DNA from: Ancylobacter tetraedralis
GTDB lineage: Bacteria; Pseudomonadota; Alphaproteobacteria; Rhizobiales; Xanthobacteraceae
DNA: 64,000 bases
Reading direction: 5' to 3'
NCBI RefSeq assembly: GCF_014195655.1
Contig: NZ_JACICD010000008.1
Span: forward strand, 1-64,000
The translations under genes and the position numbers were made by a program. How positions within the stretch are numbered: the stretch's first letter is position 1; each line of letters begins with the position of its first letter. A model generated the notes under the pieces. It did no database searches and had not been told where the DNA came from. It saw nothing but the letters and a program-made list of their open reading frames with translations. This document shows, in pieces, positions 52,218-61,663 of this stretch.

Positions 52218-53167
52218 GCGCCGGCAATGGAGGCTCGCCAACGGGCGGGGCCGTGAAGCACTTTCTCGACCTCGACGCGCTGCCGTCGGGCGAGCTGCGC
52301 GAGCTGATGCGCTTCTCGCACGACCTCAAGAAGCGGCGGAAGCTCGTCGCCGCCGAGAAGCCCTTCGCCGGCAAGGTGCTGGCCATGGTGTTCGACCAGC
52401 CATCGACCCGCACGCGCATCTCCTTCGACATCGCCATGCGCCAGCTGGGCGGCGAGACCATCATGCTGACCGGCGCGGAAATGCAGCTCGGGCGCGGCGA
52501 GACCATCGCCGACACCGCCAAGGTGCTGTCGCGCTATGTCGACGCCATCATGATCCGCATCCTCGACCATGCCGCGCTCGAGGAACTGGCGGCCCATGCC
52601 AGCGTGCCGGTCATCAACGGTCTGACGCGCGAGTCCCATCCCTGCCAGATCATGGCCGATGTCATGACCTTCGAGGAGCACAAGGGCTCGATCCAGGGCC
52701 GCACCGTGGCCTGGACCGGCGACGCCAACAACGTCCTGGCCTCCTGGGTGCACGCCGCCCAGCGCTTCGACTTCGCGCTCAACGTCGCCACCCCGCCCGA
52801 GCTCGCCCCGCGCCCGGCGCTGGTCGACTGGGCGCGCGCCAATGGCGCCCGGGTGCAGTTCACCCATGAGGCCGAGGCGGCGGTAGAGGGGGCCGATTGC
52901 GTCGTCACCGACACCTGGGTGTCGATGGGCGACGTGGAGGCGGAGCGGCGCCACAACCTGCTCAAGCCCTATCAGGTCAACGGCGCGCTCATGCGCCGCG
53001 CGGCGCCGGATGCCATCTTCATGCACTGCCTGCCGGCCCATCGCGGCGAGGAAGTGACCGACGAGGTGATGGACGGCCCGCAATCGGTGGTGTTCGACGA
53101 GGCCGAGAACCGCCTGCACGCGCAGAAGGGCATTCTCGCCTGGTGCCTCGACGGCGCCGGGGTCTGA
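52214..53167 (+). CDS. argF: ornithine carbamoyltransferase
   Basis: Forms citrulline from ornithine and carbamoyl phosphate. The 317-residue protein has the carbamoyl phosphate-binding [11 protein letters not shown] (STRTR at 64-68), the conserved [16 protein letters not shown] with HPCQ, and the C-terminal ornithine-binding motif [16 protein letters not shown]. Its start overlaps the argD stop, so the two are translationally coupled. A 24-bp palindrome follows the stop. Confidence 0.96.
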   Translation: MSAGNGGSPTGGAVKHFLDLDALPSGELRELMRFSHDLKKRRKLVAAEKPFAGKVLAMVFDQPSTRTRISFDIAMRQLGGETIMLTGAEMQLGRGETIADTAKVLSRYVDAIMIRILDHAALEELAAHASVPVINGLTRESHPCQIMADVMTFEEHKGSIQGRTVAWTGDANNVLASWVHAAQRFDFALNVATPPELAPRPALVDWARANGARVQFTHEAEAAVEGADCVVTDTWVSMGDVEAERRHNLLKPYQVNGALMRRAAPDAIFMHCLPAHRGEEVTDEVMDGPQSVVFDEAENRLHAQKGILAWCLDGAGV

Positions 53168-53209
53168 GAGCCTGACGCCGGCTGGGGGGGCCTCACCGTC
53201 CGCCTTCTA

Positions 53210-53233
53210 GATCCCCGGCCCGGGCCGGGGATC
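53210..53233. repeat. 24-bp perfect palindrome (REP-like) after argF
   Basis: A complete 24-bp dyad centred on CCCGGG (GATCCCCGGCCC followed by its complement). Its GC-rich core and GATC ends resemble intergenic repeats of Rhizobiales. It could act as a terminator, fold or recombination site between argF and hslO. Confidence 0.6.
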
Positions 53234-53388
53234 GCCACATCATACCGGACCGGGCCGGCGGCGGCCCGCAAGGACGGCCGGCGGAACCGCTTCCGCGGCG
53301 TGACGCGCCCTCCCCCCCCTTGACGGCGCGCGACGTGCCTGCGACCCCCTCGCGCAACGGCTTCCTCGCACCCATATTGGCGGGCGAC

Positions 53389-54420
53389 ATGACAACACAT
53401 CCCGACACCCATTCCCGTTCGCCCGCCGCGCTCGCGGTGGATGACCTCGTCACCCCCTTCCACGTCGACGGCCTCGACGTGCGCGGACGCGTCGTGCGCC
53501 TGGGCACCACGCTGGACGCGGTACTGGCCCATCATGCCTATCCGCCGGCGGTCAAGCGCCTGCTCGGCGAGGCCGTGGCGCTGACCGTGCTGCTGGGCTC
53601 GACGCTGAAGATTTCCGGCCGCTTCATCCTGCAGACCCGCACGGACGGGCCTGTGGACCTGCTGGTGGTGGATTTCACAGCCCCGCAGGATGTGCGCGCC
53701 TATGCCCGCTTCGACGCCGAGCGCCTTGCCGCGCTGGTGGACGCCGCGCCGGGCGGGCGGCCGGACAGCGGCGCCCTGCTCGGGCGCGGGCATCTGGCGA
53801 TGACCATCGACCAGGGCCTCTCCGTGAACCGCTATCAGGGCGTGGTGGCGCTGGAGGGCGGCGGGCTGGAAGACGCCGCGCACCAGTATTTCACCCAGTC
53901 CGAACAGATCCCCACCCGCGTGCGCCTCGCCGTGGCGGAGGAACTGCGCTCGGGCGCCGCGACCTCGTCGTGGCGCGCCGGCGGAATGATGGTGCAGTTC
54001 CTGCCGACCGAGGGCGGGCGGGTCCGCCCGGTCGACCTTCATCCGGGCGACGCGCCCGAGGGCACGGAGCTTCCCGAGCCGGCCGAAGACGACGCCTGGC
54101 TGGAGGCCCGCTCGCTGATCGGAACGCTGGAGGATATCGAGCTGGTCGACGACGACCTGTCCAGCGAGCGCCTGCTGTTCCGCCTGTTCCACGATCGCGG
54201 CGTGCGGGTGTTCGAGGCCGAGAAGGTGGTGGCCAAGTGCTCCTGCTCGCGCGAGCGGGTAACCGGCGTGCTCGCCAGCTTCTCGCGCGAGGAGCGCGAA
54301 AGCCTCATCGAGGATGGCAAGATCACCGTCACCTGCGAATTCTGCGGCCGCAGCTACGGCTTCGAGGCCACGGAAGTGGTGGGGCCGGAGGAGCCGGACG
54401 CCGAGGCGACGCCGGGCTGA
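53389..54420 (+). CDS. hslO: Hsp33 redox-regulated chaperone
   Basis: Cytoplasmic holdase activated by oxidation. The 343-residue protein has the N-terminal core with VTPFHVDGLDVRGRVVRLG and ALTVLLGSTLKISGRFILQ, and a C-terminal redox switch with four zinc-binding cysteines: C284 and C286 in KCSCSRERV, C316 and C319 in CEFCGRSYGF. The ATG at 53389 begins after the 5'-extended frame. Order argD-argF-hslO is the usual one in Rhizobiales. Confidence 0.95.
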   Translation: MTTHPDTHSRSPAALAVDDLVTPFHVDGLDVRGRVVRLGTTLDAVLAHHAYPPAVKRLLGEAVALTVLLGSTLKISGRFILQTRTDGPVDLLVVDFTAPQDVRAYARFDAERLAALVDAAPGGRPDSGALLGRGHLAMTIDQGLSVNRYQGVVALEGGGLEDAAHQYFTQSEQIPTRVRLAVAEELRSGAATSSWRAGGMMVQFLPTEGGRVRPVDLHPGDAPEGTELPEPAEDDAWLEARSLIGTLEDIELVDDDLSSERLLFRLFHDRGVRVFEAEKVVAKCSCSRERVTGVLASFSREERESLIEDGKITVTCEFCGRSYGFEATEVVGPEEPDAEATPG

Positions 54421-54435
54421 GCGATACGCGGGTCA

Positions 54436-54452
54436 CGCCCCTTCATGGGGCG
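54436..54452. terminator. hairpin between convergent hslO and argE
   Basis: Arms CGCCCC/GGGGCG around loop TTCAT, 15 bases after the hslO stop. It could end either transcript; there is no clear U-tract. Confidence 0.45.
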
Positions 54453-54493
54453 CCGCTTGACGGTGCCCCGAGGCTGCCCCGCTCACCCCGGCC

Positions 54494-55657
54494 CTATCTC
54501 GCGCACTCCGCGATCAGGCCGGTGAGAAAGCGTTCGCAGGCGCGCAACTGTGCCACGTCGATGAACTCGTCGGGCTTATGCGCCTGGTCGATCGAGCCCG
54601 GCCCGCAGATCACGGTGGGAATGCCCTGCGCCTGGAAATGGCCGCCTTCGGTGCCGTAGGATACGGTGTAGGTGCGGTTCTGCCCGGCGAGGCGCAGCGC
54701 CAGAAGCTCGGCTTCCGAGCCGGTTTGCGGGCGGAGCGGGGGCACCCGGTAGATGAAATCGGTGACGATGGAGGCTTCCGGCGCGCTGGCCCGCAGCTTG
54801 GGCAGCACCACGCCCTGCGCAAAGCGCTCGAAGCGGGCGAGCAGCGCCGGCTCGTCGAAATCCGGCAGGCCGCGCACATTCCAGCGGATGGCGCATTGGC
54901 GCGGCACGATGTTGCCGGCGGTGCCACCCTCGATCACCGTCACCTGCAGGGTGGTGTTGGGCGGGTCGAAGCGCCCGCTCGCGTCGCCGGCCTCGATCAG
55001 TTCCGCACGGTAGCGGTCGAGTTCGCCCACCAGTTCGGCGGCGGCGAAGATGGCATTGGCGCCCAGTTGCGGCATGGAGGAATGCGCCTCCCGCCCGGTC
55101 ACCGTGGTGAGATAGGCAATGCCGGACTTATGGGCGTCCACCACGCGCATCGAGGTCGGTTCGCCGACGATGCAGGCGCGGGGAAGCGGCAGATCGACAC
55201 CCAGCTTGCGCACCGCCGGCACGACGCCGGTACAGCCGATTTCCTCGTCATAGGACACCAGAAGGTGGATCGGCGTTGAAAGATTCGCCGCCGTCATCTG
55301 CGGCACCAGCGCGAGGCAGGTCGCCACGAAGCCCTTCATGTCGCAGGAGCCGCGACCATAGAGCCGGTCTTCCCGGGGGGTCAGCTCGAACGGATCGGTG
55401 CTCCAGGGCTGGCCGTCGACCGGCACCACGTCCGAATGACCGGACAGGCACACCCCGCCGACACCCGCCGGGCCGATGGTGGCGAACAGGCTGGCCTTCT
55501 GGCCATCCTCGCTCGGCACGATCACGCTGGCGACGCCATAGGCCTCCAGATAGTCCCGCACGAATCCGATGAGGGCGAGATTGGAGTTGCGGCTCGTGGT
55601 GTCGAAGGCGACCAGGTGGGCGAGCAGTTCTTCGGTCGTCGTTCGTCCGGCCAGCAT
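54494..55657 (-). CDS. argE: acetylornithine deacetylase
   Basis: Releases ornithine from N-acetylornithine. The 387-residue M20 metallopeptidase-like protein has LSGHSDVVPVDGQ (metal ligands H74, D76), YGRGSCDMKGF, SYDEEIGCTG with the catalytic glutamate, GEPTSMRVV and a late EGGHFQAQGIPTVICGPGSI. A dimerisation domain lies in the middle. It adds a second arginine-pathway gene near argD-argF, on the opposite strand. Confidence 0.93.
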   Translation of the reverse strand: MLAGRTTTEELLAHLVAFDTTSRNSNLALIGFVRDYLEAYGVASVIVPSEDGQKASLFATIGPAGVGGVCLSGHSDVVPVDGQPWSTDPFELTPREDRLYGRGSCDMKGFVATCLALVPQMTAANLSTPIHLLVSYDEEIGCTGVVPAVRKLGVDLPLPRACIVGEPTSMRVVDAHKSGIAYLTTVTGREAHSSMPQLGANAIFAAAELVGELDRYRAELIEAGDASGRFDPPNTTLQVTVIEGGTAGNIVPRQCAIRWNVRGLPDFDEPALLARFERFAQGVVLPKLRASAPEASIVTDFIYRVPPLRPQTGSEAELLALRLAGQNRTYTVSYGTEGGHFQAQGIPTVICGPGSIDQAHKPDEFIDVAQLRACERFLTGLIAECAR

Positions 55658-55817
55658 GATCGTCCTCGTTACACGCGTCGCCCCATCATAGAACCGAATG
55701 CGTACCAGAGCACGCTCGGATCTGATGGCGGCGCAATCCGATCGGGTCGCGCATTCTCTATCATTGGTCTGGCGGCGGATGCACCGACCCGGTGGGTCGA
55801 CCTGAGCGGACCCGGCT

Positions 55818-57269
55818 CTAGCGCCGCCAGAAGCTCGGCAGAAACAGCACGAGCACCGTGAACAGTTCGAGCCGGCCCATCAGCATGCCGAAGGACAACA
55901 GCCAGATGACATGGTCCGGCAGCCCGGCAAAGTTCTGCGCCGGCCCCACAACTGTGCCCAGCCCCGGCCCGACATTCGCCACCGCCGTGATCGAGGCCGA
56001 GAACGCGGTGATGAGATCGAAGCCCAGCGCGTTGATGGCAATGGCGATCAGCATGAACGAGGTCAGATAGAGAAAGGCGAAGGACAGCACCGAGGCCACC
56101 ACGTCGTCGCCGATCGGCTGCCCGCCATAGCGCACGGGAAACACGCCGTTCGGGTAGATGATGCGCTTGAGGTGCTGCACCAGCGCCGAGCCGAGGATGG
56201 CGATGCGGAAGGTCTTCATGCCGCCGGCGGTCGAGCCGGTGCAGGCGCCGAGGAACAGCAGGATGAAATAGAGCGCCTCGGTCGGCGGCCCCCATTGGGT
56301 GTAGTCGGTCGCCACGAACCCGGTGGTTGACATGATCGAGACGACGTTGAACAGCCCCTGGCGCAGCGCCGTCTCGCCCACCGCGATGCCGCCGCTGACC
56401 TGCTCGAACGTGGTGATCACGGTGAAGAAAGCCACCAGCCCCAGGAACAGCCGCACCTCGGTATTCGCCACCATCCGGCTGAAATCGCCGGCCAGCACGC
56501 GCACATAGAGCACGAAGGGCAGCGCCCCCGCGAGCATGAAGAAGATCGCCGCATACTCGATGGCAGGGCTGTGGAAATAGCCGATCGAGGCATCATGCGT
56601 GGAGAAGCCGCCGGTGGAGATGGTCGCCATCGCATGCGCCACCGCGTCGAACACGCTCATGCCGCAGACGATGTAGGTCACGGCACAGGCCAGCGAGAGC
56701 AGCACATAGGTGCCGACGATGCTCTTGGCCATCTGCGCCGCGCGCGGCAGCACCTTTTCCGACTTGTCCGAGGATTCCGCGCGGAACAGCTGCATGCCGC
56801 CGATCTGCAGCATGGGCAGAAGCGCCATCGCCATGACGATGATGCCGATGCCGCCATACCAGTGCAGGAAGGCGCGCCAGATGAGGATGCCGGGCGGGCG
56901 GGTATCGAGATGGGAAATCACCGTCGCCCCGGTCGTCGTCAGGCCGGACATCGCCTCGAAATAGGCATCGACGAAGGGCAGGTCGGTTTCCGACCACATG
57001 AACGGGATGGCGGCAAAGGCGGAGAGCAGCACCCAGCTTGCCGCCGTCAGCACGAAAGCCTGGCGCAGGTCCAGCCGCTCCACCGCGCTGTTGCGCCCGG
57101 CAAGCCAGAGCGAGAAGCCGACAAAAGCGGTGATCACCGCCGCCGCGACATAAACAAGAAAATCGCCCTTGCCCGCGACGATGTCGACCATCGCGGGGAT
57201 CATCATCGTGGTGCCGAGGACGGCAAGCAGCACGCCCAGAATGGCGGCGATCGGGCGGAGATCGATCAC
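55818..57269 (-). CDS. trkH: TrkH-family potassium uptake protein
   Basis: A 483-residue inner-membrane K+ transporter subunit with four M1-P-M2 repeats. The selectivity-like filter loops read FEAMSGLTTTGATVI, AMATISTGGFSTHDAS, VVSIMSTTGFVATDY and SITAVANVGPGLG (the second to fourth retain the STGG/NVG pattern). It needs TrkA-type subunits, which are not adjacent. TrkH is the usual K+ system at moderate osmolarity. It is a single gene between apaG and argE, all on the minus strand. Confidence 0.93.
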   Translation of the reverse strand: MIDLRPIAAILGVLLAVLGTTMMIPAMVDIVAGKGDFLVYVAAAVITAFVGFSLWLAGRNSAVERLDLRQAFVLTAASWVLLSAFAAIPFMWSETDLPFVDAYFEAMSGLTTTGATVISHLDTRPPGILIWRAFLHWYGGIGIIVMAMALLPMLQIGGMQLFRAESSDKSEKVLPRAAQMAKSIVGTYVLLSLACAVTYIVCGMSVFDAVAHAMATISTGGFSTHDASIGYFHSPAIEYAAIFFMLAGALPFVLYVRVLAGDFSRMVANTEVRLFLGLVAFFTVITTFEQVSGGIAVGETALRQGLFNVVSIMSTTGFVATDYTQWGPPTEALYFILLFLGACTGSTAGGMKTFRIAILGSALVQHLKRIIYPNGVFPVRYGGQPIGDDVVASVLSFAFLYLTSFMLIAIAINALGFDLITAFSASITAVANVGPGLGTVVGPAQNFAGLPDHVIWLLSFGMLMGRLELFTVLVLFLPSFWRR

Positions 57270-57405
57270 AGGATTGAGGGACCGTTTATGGCGGTGGAGC
57301 GCCCGAGAACGTGAAAGCTGGCGCCACCATAGCCGCTTCGTCCGATGGCCGGAAGCGGCGCGTTGGAGGCGCCGCGCCGCTGTCTCCGGCTCGCATCCGC
57401 ATGCA

Positions 57406-57798
57406 TCAGTTCAGCGTGTAGCTCTCGCCGGGGACGTCGAGGGAGAAGGCCGGCACGGCGGCGTCGAACTCTTCGCCGCCCGGCGTCACCAGATTGTAGC
57501 TGCCGCCCATGATGCCGGTGGAGGTGGTGAGCGGCACGCCGCTGGTATATTCGAACTGCCCGCCCGGCGGCAGCACCGGCTGCTCGCCGACCACGCCCGC
57601 CCCGCGCACCTCCTGCACCCGGCCGAGCGCATCGGTGATGATCCAGTGGCGCGAGGTGAGCTGCACCGTCTCGGTGCCCAGATTCACGATCTCCACCGTG
57701 TAGGCCCAGAAATACTGGCTGCGCTCGGGATTGGACCGTTCGGGGGAGAAGCGCGGCGTCACCGTCACCTGAACGCCTCTGGTCGTCGCCCGATACAT
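57406..57798 (-). CDS. apaG: Co2+/Mg2+ efflux protein ApaG
   Basis: A 130-residue protein of the ApaG/DUF525 family with the fibronectin-like fold. Conserved parts are YRATTRGVQVTVTPRFSPE, YFWAYTVEIVNLGTETVQL, SRHWIITDALGRVQEVRG and VVGEQPVLPPGGQFEYTSG. The C-terminal FSLDVPG is normal. It has no enzymatic activity shown; members affect metal resistance and diadenosine tetraphosphate phenotypes. Confidence 0.95.
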   Translation of the reverse strand: MYRATTRGVQVTVTPRFSPERSNPERSQYFWAYTVEIVNLGTETVQLTSRHWIITDALGRVQEVRGAGVVGEQPVLPPGGQFEYTSGVPLTTSTGIMGGSYNLVTPGGEEFDAAVPAFSLDVPGESYTLN

Positions 57799-58033
57799 CT
57801 AAACGGCCCTCTGCTTGCCCGCCCGCGAGCGGGCACCGGTGACGTTTCCCTCACGCGATGCCCGCGCACGGACTGATTCCACGCATGTTCCGACCGCGAA
57901 CCGGCAGCCGCTTCGCGCATCAGTGAACGGCTTTTGACCGATGAGGGCAAGCGCCCGAGGACAAGCGCCGGAAGACAAGCGCCGCGCCCGCACCTTCCCT
58001 CCCATCGAAATTCCCGCGTGAAGCCGGCCGCCC

Positions 58034-59242
58034 TCACACCGCCTGAAGGGCGCGCGCGATATCGTCGGTGAGGTCGTCGACATGCTCCAGCCCGACCGAG
58101 AGGCGCACCATGCCGTCGGAAATCCCCATCTCGGCTCGCGCCTCGGGGCTGAAACGCTGGTGGGTCGTGGTCGCGGGATGGGTGACGAGGCTCTTGGCGT
58201 CGCCGAGATTGTTGGAGATGCGCACCACTTTCAGTTCGTTGAGGAAGCGGAAGGCGCCGGCTTTGCCGCCCTCGACCTCGAAGGTCACGAGCGTGCCTCC
58301 GCCGCGCATCTGGCGCTTGGCCAGTTCATGCTGGGGATGGTCGGCGCGGTAGGGGTAGATCACCTTGGCGATCTTGTCCTGGCCGGCAAGACGATCGGCC
58401 AGCGTGCCCGCGCTGGCCTGCGAGCGCTCGACGCGCAGCGGCAGCGTCTCCAGCCCCTTGAGCATCACCCACGCGTTGAACGGCGACACCGACGGGCCGG
58501 TCTGCCGCAGGAAGGTCTGCAGATGGTCGGTGAGGAACGTCTCCGAGCACAGCACGACGCCGGCCAGGCAGCGGCCCTGCCCGTCTATGTGCTTGGTGGC
58601 GGAATAGACGACGATATCGGCGCCGAGCGCGAGCGGGCTCTGCAGCATCGGCGTCGCGAACACGTTGTCGACCACGAGGTTCGCGCCCGCCGCCTTCGAG
58701 ACCTCCGCCACCGCGGCGATATCGACCAGTTCCAGCGTCGGATTGGTCGGGCTTTCGAGGAAGAACACCCGGGTTTCGGGCCGTACGGCCGCCTTCCACT
58801 GGTCGATATCCGTGCCGTCGACCAGCGTCGAGGTGATGCCGAAGCGCGGCAGCAATTCCTCGATCACATAGCGGCAGGAGCCGAACAGCGCCCGCGCCGC
58901 CACCACATGGTCGCCGGTCTTGAGCTGGCACAGCAGCGCCGCGGTCACCGCCGCCATGCCGGAAGCGGTGGCCCGCGCCACTTCCGCGCCTTCCAGCAAG
59001 GCGAGCCGGGTCTCGAACATCGCCGCGGTCGGGTTGGAATAGCGGGTATAGATGAAGCCCGGATCCTCGCCCTTGAAGCGCGCCTCGGCCTGCTCGGCCG
59101 TGTCATAGACATAGCCCTGTGTGAGATAGAGCGCTTCCGCCGTCTCGCCGAAGGGCGAGCGCAGGATGCCGCCCTGCACGAGGCGGGTGTCGGGCCGCAG
59201 CTTGGCGATCTCGGCGGGGGTCAGCTTGGGGGTGTCGGTCAT
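58034..59242 (-). CDS. metZ: O-succinylhomoserine sulfhydrylase
   Basis: Joins O-succinylhomoserine and sulphide to homocysteine in methionine synthesis. The 402-residue Cys/Met-metabolism PLP enzyme has FIYTRYSNPTAAMFETRLA, LESPTNPTLELVDI and the PLP lysine K217 in YSATKHIDGQG. A SAM-II riboswitch lies directly upstream (59299-59362), so expression should be switched off when S-adenosylmethionine is plentiful. It is followed by 235 bases without a gene before apaG. Confidence 0.95.
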   Translation of the reverse strand: MTDTPKLTPAEIAKLRPDTRLVQGGILRSPFGETAEALYLTQGYVYDTAEQAEARFKGEDPGFIYTRYSNPTAAMFETRLALLEGAEVARATASGMAAVTAALLCQLKTGDHVVAARALFGSCRYVIEELLPRFGITSTLVDGTDIDQWKAAVRPETRVFFLESPTNPTLELVDIAAVAEVSKAAGANLVVDNVFATPMLQSPLALGADIVVYSATKHIDGQGRCLAGVVLCSETFLTDHLQTFLRQTGPSVSPFNAWVMLKGLETLPLRVERSQASAGTLADRLAGQDKIAKVIYPYRADHPQHELAKRQMRGGGTLVTFEVEGGKAGAFRFLNELKVVRISNNLGDAKSLVTHPATTTHQRFSPEARAEMGISDGMVRLSVGLEHVDDLTDDIARALQAV

Positions 59243-59298
59243 TGGCGGCTCCGGTGTCTCGCAAATAACCGGGGTCGCTCACGCGCCGTGTCGCGTAG

Positions 59299-59362
59299 CC
59301 CCGGCCTGTTTAGCAACCTTGTTTAGCGTGGCGGCAAGCCGGCCGGCTCAAATGACCACGTT
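59299..59362 (-). promoter_or_regulatory. SAM-II riboswitch upstream of metZ
   Basis: Read on the minus strand: stem CGTGG (59360-59356) pairs with CCACG (59331-59327). ATTTG follows the first arm, then GC-rich loop sequence, then CCACGCTAAACA and GCTAAACAGGCCGGGG. The two GCTAAA elements and the pseudoknot partner GGCCGG are the diagnostic parts of SAM-II, which is found in alphaproteobacterial met genes. The metZ start codon is 56 bases downstream. Confidence 0.85.
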
Positions 59363-59509
59363 ACCCCTCCCGCTTACTCCTGCGCCGGACTTGGCGTCAA
59401 GGGGCGCGTCCGGTAAAGCGAACGCCGGGATGTCCGCTTTCACGGGATATCGTTCACAGGCCGCCCGCAAGGGCGTGTGCGTCCGGCAGGGGCGCAGGGA
59501 GAGTTGAGC

Positions 59510-60658
59510 GTGTCGGAACTGGGTTTGCCCGCAACGGGGGACGGCATCCTGCCCGGCCACGCGATCGACGCCCTGGCCGCGGGCGGCGGCATCCGCATTG
59601 CCCGTCCGTTCGACGACGATCAGGTGCAGCCGGCCAGCCTCGACCTGCGGCTCGGACCCACCGCCTGGCGCATCCGCGCCAGCTTCCTGCCCGGCCCGCA
59701 GGAGACGGTGGCCGACCGGCTCGGCCGGCTCGCGCTGCACCAGCTGGACCTCACCGGCGGAGAAGTGCTGGAAACCGGCTGCGTCTATCTGGTCGAGCTG
59801 GAGGAAGCGCTCGCGCTGCCCGCCGACATCGCCGCCTCGACCAACCCGAAAAGCTCGACCGGCCGGCTCGACGTGTTCACCCGCGTCATCGCCGACCGCG
59901 CCCGCGCCTTCGACATCATCCCAGCGGGATATGCGGGCAAGCTCTATCTGGAAATCAGCCCGCGCACCTTCCCCATCCTCGTGCGGCAGGGCTCGCGCCT
60001 GTCGCAGATCCGCTTCCGGCGTGGCCACGCGCTGCTCGACGAGACCGAACTCACCGCGCTGAACGTCCGCGAGCGGCTGGTCGACACCGCCGCTCCCGAC
60101 ATTGCCGGCGCCGGCATCGCGGTCAGCGTCGATCTGTCGGGCGAGGGCTTCGGCGGGCTGCTCGGCTTCCGCGCGAAGCGCCATACCGGCCTGATCGATG
60201 TCGACAAGCGCGCCGCCTGCGAGGTGGAGGACTACTGGGAGCCGCTGCTGACGCGAGGCCGGCGCGAACTGGTGCTCGATCCCGACGCCTTCTACATCCT
60301 CGCCTCGAAGGAGGCCGTGCGCGTGCCCGCCAGCCATGCGGCGGAAATGGTGCCGTTCGACCCGCTGGTCGGCGAATTCCGCGTGCATTATGCCGGCTTC
60401 TTCGATCCCGGCTTCGGCGACCCCGCCGCCGGCGGGCGCGCCGGCCCGCACCATGGCGCCCGCGCCGTGCTGGAAGTGCGCTCGCGCGAGGTGCCGTTCA
60501 TCCTGGAGGACGGCCAGATCGTCGGCCGCCTTGTCTATGAGAAGATGCTGGAGCACCCGCGCCGGCTCTATGGCGAGGGCATCGGCTCCAACTATCAGGC
60601 GCAGGGGCTGAAGCTGTCCAAGCACTTCAAGCCCTTCAAGCCCTGGATCCGCGACTGA
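59510..60658 (+). CDS. dcd: 2'-deoxycytidine 5'-triphosphate deaminase, double-length type
   Basis: A 382-residue protein, about twice the usual dCTP deaminase (about 185-195). The N-terminal half has QVQPASLDLRLGPTAWRIRA, ASTNPKSSTGRLDVFTRV and YAGKLYLEISPRTFPILVR, and the C-terminal half repeats the dUTPase-like fold (AVRVPASHAAEMVPFDPLVG, VLEVRSREVPFILEDGQIVG). This two-domain form is common in alphaproteobacteria. It starts with GTG at 59510, preceded by AGGGAGA. It is divergent from metZ, with the riboswitch region between. Confidence 0.9.
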   Translation: MSELGLPATGDGILPGHAIDALAAGGGIRIARPFDDDQVQPASLDLRLGPTAWRIRASFLPGPQETVADRLGRLALHQLDLTGGEVLETGCVYLVELEEALALPADIAASTNPKSSTGRLDVFTRVIADRARAFDIIPAGYAGKLYLEISPRTFPILVRQGSRLSQIRFRRGHALLDETELTALNVRERLVDTAAPDIAGAGIAVSVDLSGEGFGGLLGFRAKRHTGLIDVDKRAACEVEDYWEPLLTRGRRELVLDPDAFYILASKEAVRVPASHAAEMVPFDPLVGEFRVHYAGFFDPGFGDPAAGGRAGPHHGARAVLEVRSREVPFILEDGQIVGRLVYEKMLEHPRRLYGEGIGSNYQAQGLKLSKHFKPFKPWIRD

Positions 60659-60664
60659 GCCCCC

Positions 60665-61651
60665 TCACCCCGCCGGCGGATCGCGCCCCTCGACGAAAGC
60701 GCGGAGAAGATGGTGGGCGATCGCCATCTTCGGCGGGGCGATCAGCCCGTCGGGATGGGTGCGCGTCAGCAGCAGCTGCGCCTCCTCGCGGGAGAACCAG
60801 CGCGCGGCCTCCAGCTCGTTGGCATCGATGGTGATCTCGCGCGAGAGCGCCTGCGCATGCATGCCGATCATCACCGACATGGGGAACGGCCAGGGCTGGG
60901 AGGCGACATAGCGCACCGCGCCGGTGCGGATGCCCGCCTCCTCCAGGGTCTCGCGCCGCACCGCTTCCTCGAAGGTCTCCCCCGGCTCGACGAATCCGGC
61001 CAGGCACGACCACATGCCGGGCGCGAAGCGCGGCGAGCGGCCCAGCAGGCAATTGTCGCCGTCATGGGTCAGCATGATCACCACCGGGTCGGTGCGGGGA
61101 AAATGCTGCGCGCCGCATTCCGGGCATTCGCGCCGCCATCCGCCCTCGGCAACGTTGAGCCGGTGACCGCAGTTCGAACAGAAGCTGCGCCGCGCATGCC
61201 AGGCGATCATCGCCTTGGCGGTGGCGAGCTCGCCGAGTTCCTCGGGCGTGACCATCTCGCCGACGGCGATGCTGCGCAGGTCCGTGACCAGCAGGTCCGG
61301 TGCCTCGGCCAGCGCGGCGAGCGCGGCCGCGTGCAGCGGCAGCACGAAATGGGGCACCCCATCGGCCAAGCCGAGCAGGCACGCCTCGCTGATACGCCCG
61401 CCGAGCGCGACCGCGCGCCCGAGATCGATCAACGCCTCATAGGCGCCGGCCGGATCGTCGCCACTCGCCCCGGGCCGGCGTCGCAGAACGACGCTCTCCC
61501 CGGCGATGAGGCAGGCCCTCGCCCGCGTGTCGCGCAGCATGTCCGGGGTTTCCGCCCGCCGCTCGCTGGCCCGATCGAGCCTTGAGCCGACATAGCCCAG
61601 ATGCGGCCAGAAGCCGAGTTCACCCGTCGCGATCAGTTCACTCGTCGCCAT
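60665..61651 (-). CDS. nudC: NAD(+) diphosphatase NudC (Nudix; may act as RNA deNADding enzyme)
   Basis: A 328-residue Nudix hydrolase that cleaves NADH or removes NAD caps from RNA. Four zinc cysteines are C158, C161, C176 and C179 (FCSNCGHRLNV, ECPECG). The Nudix box is GFVEPGETFEEAVRRETLEEAG (219-240, in part), and SQPWPFPMS (251-259) is the NADH-pyrophosphatase signature. It is co-directional with the HIT gene 12 bases upstream. Confidence 0.95.
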   Translation of the reverse strand: MATSELIATGELGFWPHLGYVGSRLDRASERRAETPDMLRDTRARACLIAGESVVLRRRPGASGDDPAGAYEALIDLGRAVALGGRISEACLLGLADGVPHFVLPLHAAALAALAEAPDLLVTDLRSIAVGEMVTPEELGELATAKAMIAWHARRSFCSNCGHRLNVAEGGWRRECPECGAQHFPRTDPVVIMLTHDGDNCLLGRSPRFAPGMWSCLAGFVEPGETFEEAVRRETLEEAGIRTGAVRYVASQPWPFPMSVMIGMHAQALSREITIDANELEAARWFSREEAQLLLTRTHPDGLIAPPKMAIAHHLLRAFVEGRDPPAG

Positions 61652-61663
61652 TGCGGCTCTCCC

